Assembly: GCA_030549495.1 (NCBI GenBank)
Contig: JAUIRK010000965.1
Span: forward strand, 348,844 to 412,843
Reading direction: 5' to 3'
DNA length: 64,000 nucleotides
Origin: Nectonema munidae
Lineage: Eukaryota > Nematomorpha > Nectonematoida > Nectonematidae
The stretch's first letter is position 1. Every line of letters starts with the position of its first letter. The notes under the pieces are model-generated. The model saw only the letters and a list, made by a program, of their open reading frames with translations. It was not told the DNA's origin and made no database searches. Positions 59,940 through 64,000 of this stretch are shown here, in pieces. The position numbers and the translations under genes were made by a program.

Positions 59940-60480
59940 AATTATCCAATCAATAAGTCAACGAGATGGATCGATTTGCTTTGTCTAAATTTGACTCTGT
60001 TTTGGCCAATGCAACTCTCATTTCATTATTAACTTCCAATCTGTTTTGGGATTTGATTTCAATGCCAAGTAATATGTAAATCACTTGCTTACACTGAAAT
60101 GTAGTCGCAAATCGAAACAGAACTTTAGATATGCTTCATTCAACTGTTCAGAACTTCTTTGCACATTCAACATGATATCTTTGCAGCAAGGTAATATAAC
60201 TGTTCTCCTACGTTGGAGGACTTTTTAACAACAGATGTTTTTTGAAGGTTTATAGAAGCCCTTCAAACCACACTTAATATTTTGCAAAAACATTCCTATA
60301 TTATCAAATCTGGATTAGGCAATTGTTCAGCTTAACGTTTAAAATAGTCAATAGTTTTGTTTACTGAACTCAAAGACTTCACTTCCTGTGCAAGCTTCAC
60401 TTGACAGGCTTTAGAAAAGTGAAGGCTATAACATTTTAGAACACAAAAGACACTTATGTTTCTTCCGCTTCCCCAAGACG
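59940..60480 (-). mobile_element. SCAND3/ZBED-like hAT C-terminal remnant
   Basis: On the minus strand near 59960-60110: FRFATTFQCKQVIYILLGIE, then QNRLEVNNEMRVALAKTES, matching the end of this transposase group (NRL.LE.DMR.ALS.T.P). Upstream text on the same strand (60150-60480) is too worn to read. No termini found. Confidence 0.5.
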
Positions 60481-62267
60481 TTAATACAGTAAAACAGAAT
60501 TATAAGTATAGATCGTCATATTTAACTTTATAAGCCATTAAGAAATATGCACGTTTACAGCACCGCCAAACAAAAAATTTTTCAAACAATTATTTATTGT
60601 TGTGATGTCAGTCAAACTATACATTTTTCAAAGTACTTTATTTCGTTGATATATATTACTAAAGATTTTAGATCTTTTACATAAAACTAACTCATTAAAT
60701 TTAAAAAATATTAAAATTTTTGATTGACAAAACTGTAAAGTAAAACATTACCCTATAAAATTAAGCCTGAAAGAATAAAAATAGTCTATATCTCTATTCA
60801 GAGGCGCATCTCTAGTAGAGGTGTATCGGATGTCAAATTTTTGTATCCGCGGATGCGAATGCAGATATCTTAATAGCTATTCCAAGCAAACGCAAGTTTT
60901 ATACTTCTTAAAAATTTAGAGAGATGTCAATGTATTACTTAACAAAATTTTTTGGATAAAGTAAACATTTAAAAATTCCGAAAAAAACTTTGCGGTATAT
61001 AGAAAAGGGAAAAATGCATTTTTTCTGTGAAGGAAGGAGGGAAAAACTGGGAACCGTCCCGCCACTAAATGAAATACACCATTATATATTCTTTTCGCGT
61101 ACATATGGCAAATATGGATGAAGATTAAAATCAGATAAAGAACAGTATATTGAAGATAAGAGAAAGAAAGTAAAGTGATAAACAGTTAGTTGTGACAAAA
61201 TTTGAAGTGATGAGTAGGCATAAAGTAGATTATAGGTATTTCCAGTGTGTTCTGTTTCTGGGTAATAGTTAGTGTATATATAATATGTATGTATGCACTA
61301 TGCAGGGATATTAGAATTAACATGTCAAGGATTATAGGAACTTGATGTAAATTGCACCTAAATTAGCACTGCTTCTTTTATGTAAAGCAAATAAATTAAC
61401 CAAGGTATAACATTTGATGAGATTTAAAAATGGGAAATTCCCTACTCCCCAATATACTGAATTGGCGCCGTCAAGAAAAAATTGTATATATGCGACTCTC
61501 TGATGAATGAACCCTTAATTTAATGCTATTATTTCTATACAATAATTATATTATCTATAAACATAGTGTCTTATAGGAAAGGGAGAAAAAATCATAAAGC
61601 TAGTCAAAAATTAAGCATGACAGACAGCCGTATTAAAACTTACAAGTTCCAATTATAGAATTTATTTAGTCTGTTCTAGTGTCATACTTTAACGTGTCCT
61701 TAATTGCGATTTTTTCGTGTTCGTTTACCGTTAAGAAAAAAAGTGCAAATATGTATTACAATATTTTTACCCGCATAAAAAGTACATATTTGAGAATATT
61801 TTATAAAATATTAAAACCAAATTTTTAACAAAATTATAAAGGTTTTACTTTTAAGCGAAAGATTAAATTTACGTTTTTTTCATGTGAAAAAAGGTGACTC
61901 TTCATTTTATAGTTTTCAACAAAAAAGTATTTAAAATATTTTTAGTCTAAATAATAGTGGCCCTTTATTTGGAGAAAAAAAAAGTGTTCCTCAAAAAAAT
62001 AATGAAATCTGTTAGTATTTTTATATAAATTAAAATTTTATACCATTTTATCTCTACTCAACTTAGTAGGTTTCAAATATGGTTTTCAATTTTGTAATTT
62101 TTATTGGACTGTATTAACCACATATTTTTAATAAAAAGAAGGTTTAAAAGAATGATTTTAGATTTAAAATTATCTTTGTTTCGAATCCAGTTTGACATCT
62201 TAATAATATATATATATATAAATCTCATAACCTGTACGGTTGAACGCTGGGTAGACAACTTGCGTGT
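60481..62267. other. Intergenic, nothing recognised
   Basis: AT-rich; a GAGGCGCATCTCTAG word near 60800 may be a worn transposon end. Open frames at 60916-61104 and 62073-62349 look like chance. Confidence 0.45.
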
Positions 62268-62432
62268 TATCTCCAACCCGAATATAACGATGATTCATCT
62301 CCAACCTGTATTCTACGATGATTCATCTCCAAACTATATACTACAATGATTCATCTCCAACCTGTATACTACGATGATTCATCTCCAACCCGTATACTAC
62401 GATGATTCATCATCAACCTGTATACTACAATG
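62268..62432 (+). repeat. 28-bp minisatellite, about six units
   Basis: Unit ATGATTCATCTCCAACCTGT followed by ATACTACG repeats from 62268 to 62432, with single-base variants. Two more worn units lie at about 62563-62622. It directly precedes the 161-bp array. Confidence 0.85.
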
Positions 62433-62465
62433 GTTTCTATTCCATGTACAAATGACTAGGGAGAC

Positions 62466-63400
62466 AATGTTCAACTTTCTGTTCACATTCTCCTAGATGT
62501 AAGATTTGATATTTCTCATTCGTGGAGACGATGCTACATAAGTTATTACCTATATACATTATACCTGTATACTACGATGGTTCATCTCGAACCTGTATAC
62601 CGCGATAATTCATCTCCAAGCTATCAGTTCATATTTTGCTAGATGTAAGATTTGATATACCTCATTCGGGGAGAAGATGTTAGATAAGTTATTAATTTTT
62701 TCACGATATTAAATAATATATTTTATCAAATAATCAAAATAAAATTCTGTAATCAAAGAATCGAAAAATATTCTTTAAAAAATCAAAAAATATCAAACTT
62801 TCTGTTCATATTTTGCTACCTCATAAGATGTTACAAACGTTATTACCTATACTTTGCAATTTGCACGATTTTAAATATTATATTTGTCAAATAATCAAAA
62901 TAAAATTCTGTAATCAAAGAATCGAAAAATATTCTTTAAAAAATCAAAAAATATCAAACTTTCTGTTCATATTTTGCTACCTCATACGATGTTACAAAAG
63001 TTATTACCTATACTTTGCAATTTGCACGATTTTAAATATTATATTTGTCAAATAATCAAAATAAAATTCTGTAATCAAAGAATCGAAAAATATTCTTTAA
63101 AAAATCAAAAAATATCAAACTTTCTGTTCATATTTTGCTACCTCATACGATGTTACAAAAGTTATTACATATACTTTGCAATTTGCACGATTTTAAATAT
63201 TATATTTGTCAAATAATCAAAATAAAATTCTGTAAACCAAAGAATCAAAAAATATTCTTTAAAAAATCAAAAAATATCAAACTTTCTGTTCATATTTTGC
63301 TACCTCATACAATGTTACAAAAGTTATTACCTATATTTTGCAATTTGAACGATTTTAAATATTATATTTTTCGAATAATCAAAGAATCGAAAAATGTTCA
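62466..63400 (+). repeat. 161-bp satellite array, direct arm
   Basis: The word ACTTTCTGTTCATATTTTGC recurs at about 62796, 62957, 63118 and 63279, an exact 161-bp period; two older units with an extra GATGTAAGATTTGATAT block lie at 62466-62740. Units share CAATTTGCACGATTTTAAAT and GTAATCAAAGAATCGAAAAA. Open frames of 80-111 codons here only translate the repeat. Confidence 0.9.
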
Positions 63401-63600
63401 AATGAAAAAATATTTATTCTTTTTAAATATATCGTTGGCTCCCCTTACTTTTAGTTTCGTATTTGAATAATTTGATAAAAATTAAATTATTAATTGGAAA
63501 GAACTAGGTTTATCTTTCAATTTTAAAAGATAAGGGGAGCTAACGATATATTTTTAAAAAGAATAAATAGGTTTTTTCATTTGAACATTTTTCGATTCTT
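63401..63600. repeat. Turning point of a large inverted repeat
   Basis: ATTCTTTTTAAATATATCGT and TGGCTCCCCTTA on the left (63416-63449) pair with TAAGGGGAGCTAACGATATA and AAAAAGAATAAATA on the right (about 63531-63568). About 80 bp of unpaired sequence lie between, centred near 63490. GTTCAAATG on the left answers CATTTGAAC on the right. Confidence 0.85.
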
Positions 63601-64000
63601 TAGATTATTCGACAAATATAATATTTAAAATGCAAATTTAAAAGTTTATTGGTAATAACTGTAAAATATGTTGGTAATAAAATAAAAACATAAGAGTTTG
63701 ATATTTTTTGATTTTTTAAATAAATTTTTCGATTCTTTGATTACAAACTCTTTATTTTTAATTATATATAATGTAATATTTCCAGAAATCGATTGCATTT
63801 TGCCAAAGTATATGTAATAACTTTTGTAACATCGTATGAGGTAGCAAAATATGAAACGAAAGTTTGATATTTTTTGATTTTTTAAAGAATATTTTTCGAT
63901 TCTTTGATTACAGAATTTTATTTTGATTATTTGACAAATATAATATTTAAAATCGTGCAAATTGCAAAGTATAGGTAATAACTTTTGTAACATCGTATGA
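63560..64000 (-). repeat. 161-bp satellite array, inverted arm, runs off the window
   Basis: Minus-strand copies of the same unit: TTTTTCGATTCTTTGATTAC, ATTTAAAATCGTGCAAATTG and TAACTTTTGTAACATCGTAT. One unit (about 63740-63810) has foreign sequence in place of the usual middle. The last unit is cut at base 64000. Confidence 0.88.

Noticed and set aside
62268-62432. CRISPR-like array
   Set aside because: Units abut with no spacers and the genome is clearly that of a eukaryote.
62813-63470. Three overlapping open frames of 80-111 codons, nearly identical to each other
   Set aside because: They translate the 161-bp satellite unit; the period is not a multiple of three and no start or splice context is shared.
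63646-63993. 115-codon frame on the minus strand
   Set aside because: Same satellite unit in the inverted arm.

Overview
The window reads as a piece of an AT-rich, intron-bearing animal genome. Genes are split by GT..AG introns, introns range from about 46 bp to several kb, AATAAA signals lie downstream of genes, and about half of the sequence is decayed DNA transposons, LINE and SINE pieces and tandem repeats. The protein set, an arthropod-style TATA plus TCATTT start region and the repeat content suggest an arthropod, possibly a copepod such as a sea louse. The species is inference.

Host genes. (1) 3770-23126 (+): the 3' two thirds of a divergent IFT139/TTC21 gene (TPR protein of the intraflagellar transport A complex); the N-terminal exons lie left of the window. 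Nine exons are placed, all with matching splice phases except one unresolved step between 4056 and 8722. (2) 29140-35082 (+): a complete five-exon aquaporin, closest in motif to AQP8 (243 aa), with a TATA box and initiator upstream. (3) 43778-45697 (+): a single-exon NUDCD1 (639 aa). (4) 56244-56750 (-): a single-exon TSR2 (168 aa), the escort of ribosomal protein eS26. The four have unrelated jobs (cilia, membrane channel, chaperone adaptor, ribosome assembly); nothing suggests co-regulation.

Mobile DNA. 1-1878 is the end of a ZMYM1-like hAT transposon. Other hAT remains lie at 9145-11190, 38007-38780, 40462-41091, 42646-42885 and 59940-60480. Clean non-autonomous hAT copies with exact 8-bp target duplications lie at 27731-28205, 39052-40324 and 56832-57087. 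Two FLYWCH-type MULE remnants (1993-2555 +, 57530-58325 -), three antisense RTE-like LINE pieces (4815-5095, 11196-12945, 31855-32085), at least six copies of a tRNA-derived SINE and a set of small TTAA-flanked MITEs fill introns and intergenic DNA. No LTR retrotransposon, retrovirus or Polinton was recognised.

The most structured part is 46477-54369, a three-level nest: an old, internally deleted Tigger/Jerky-type element holds a TTAA-flanked piggyBac-like element (47126-53407), which is itself built largely of two different tandem arrays of about 147-150 bp, one of which was hit by a second, almost full-length Tigger (49691-52667). The right edge (62466-64000) is an array of 161-bp units that turns round near 63490 into an inverted copy running off the window.
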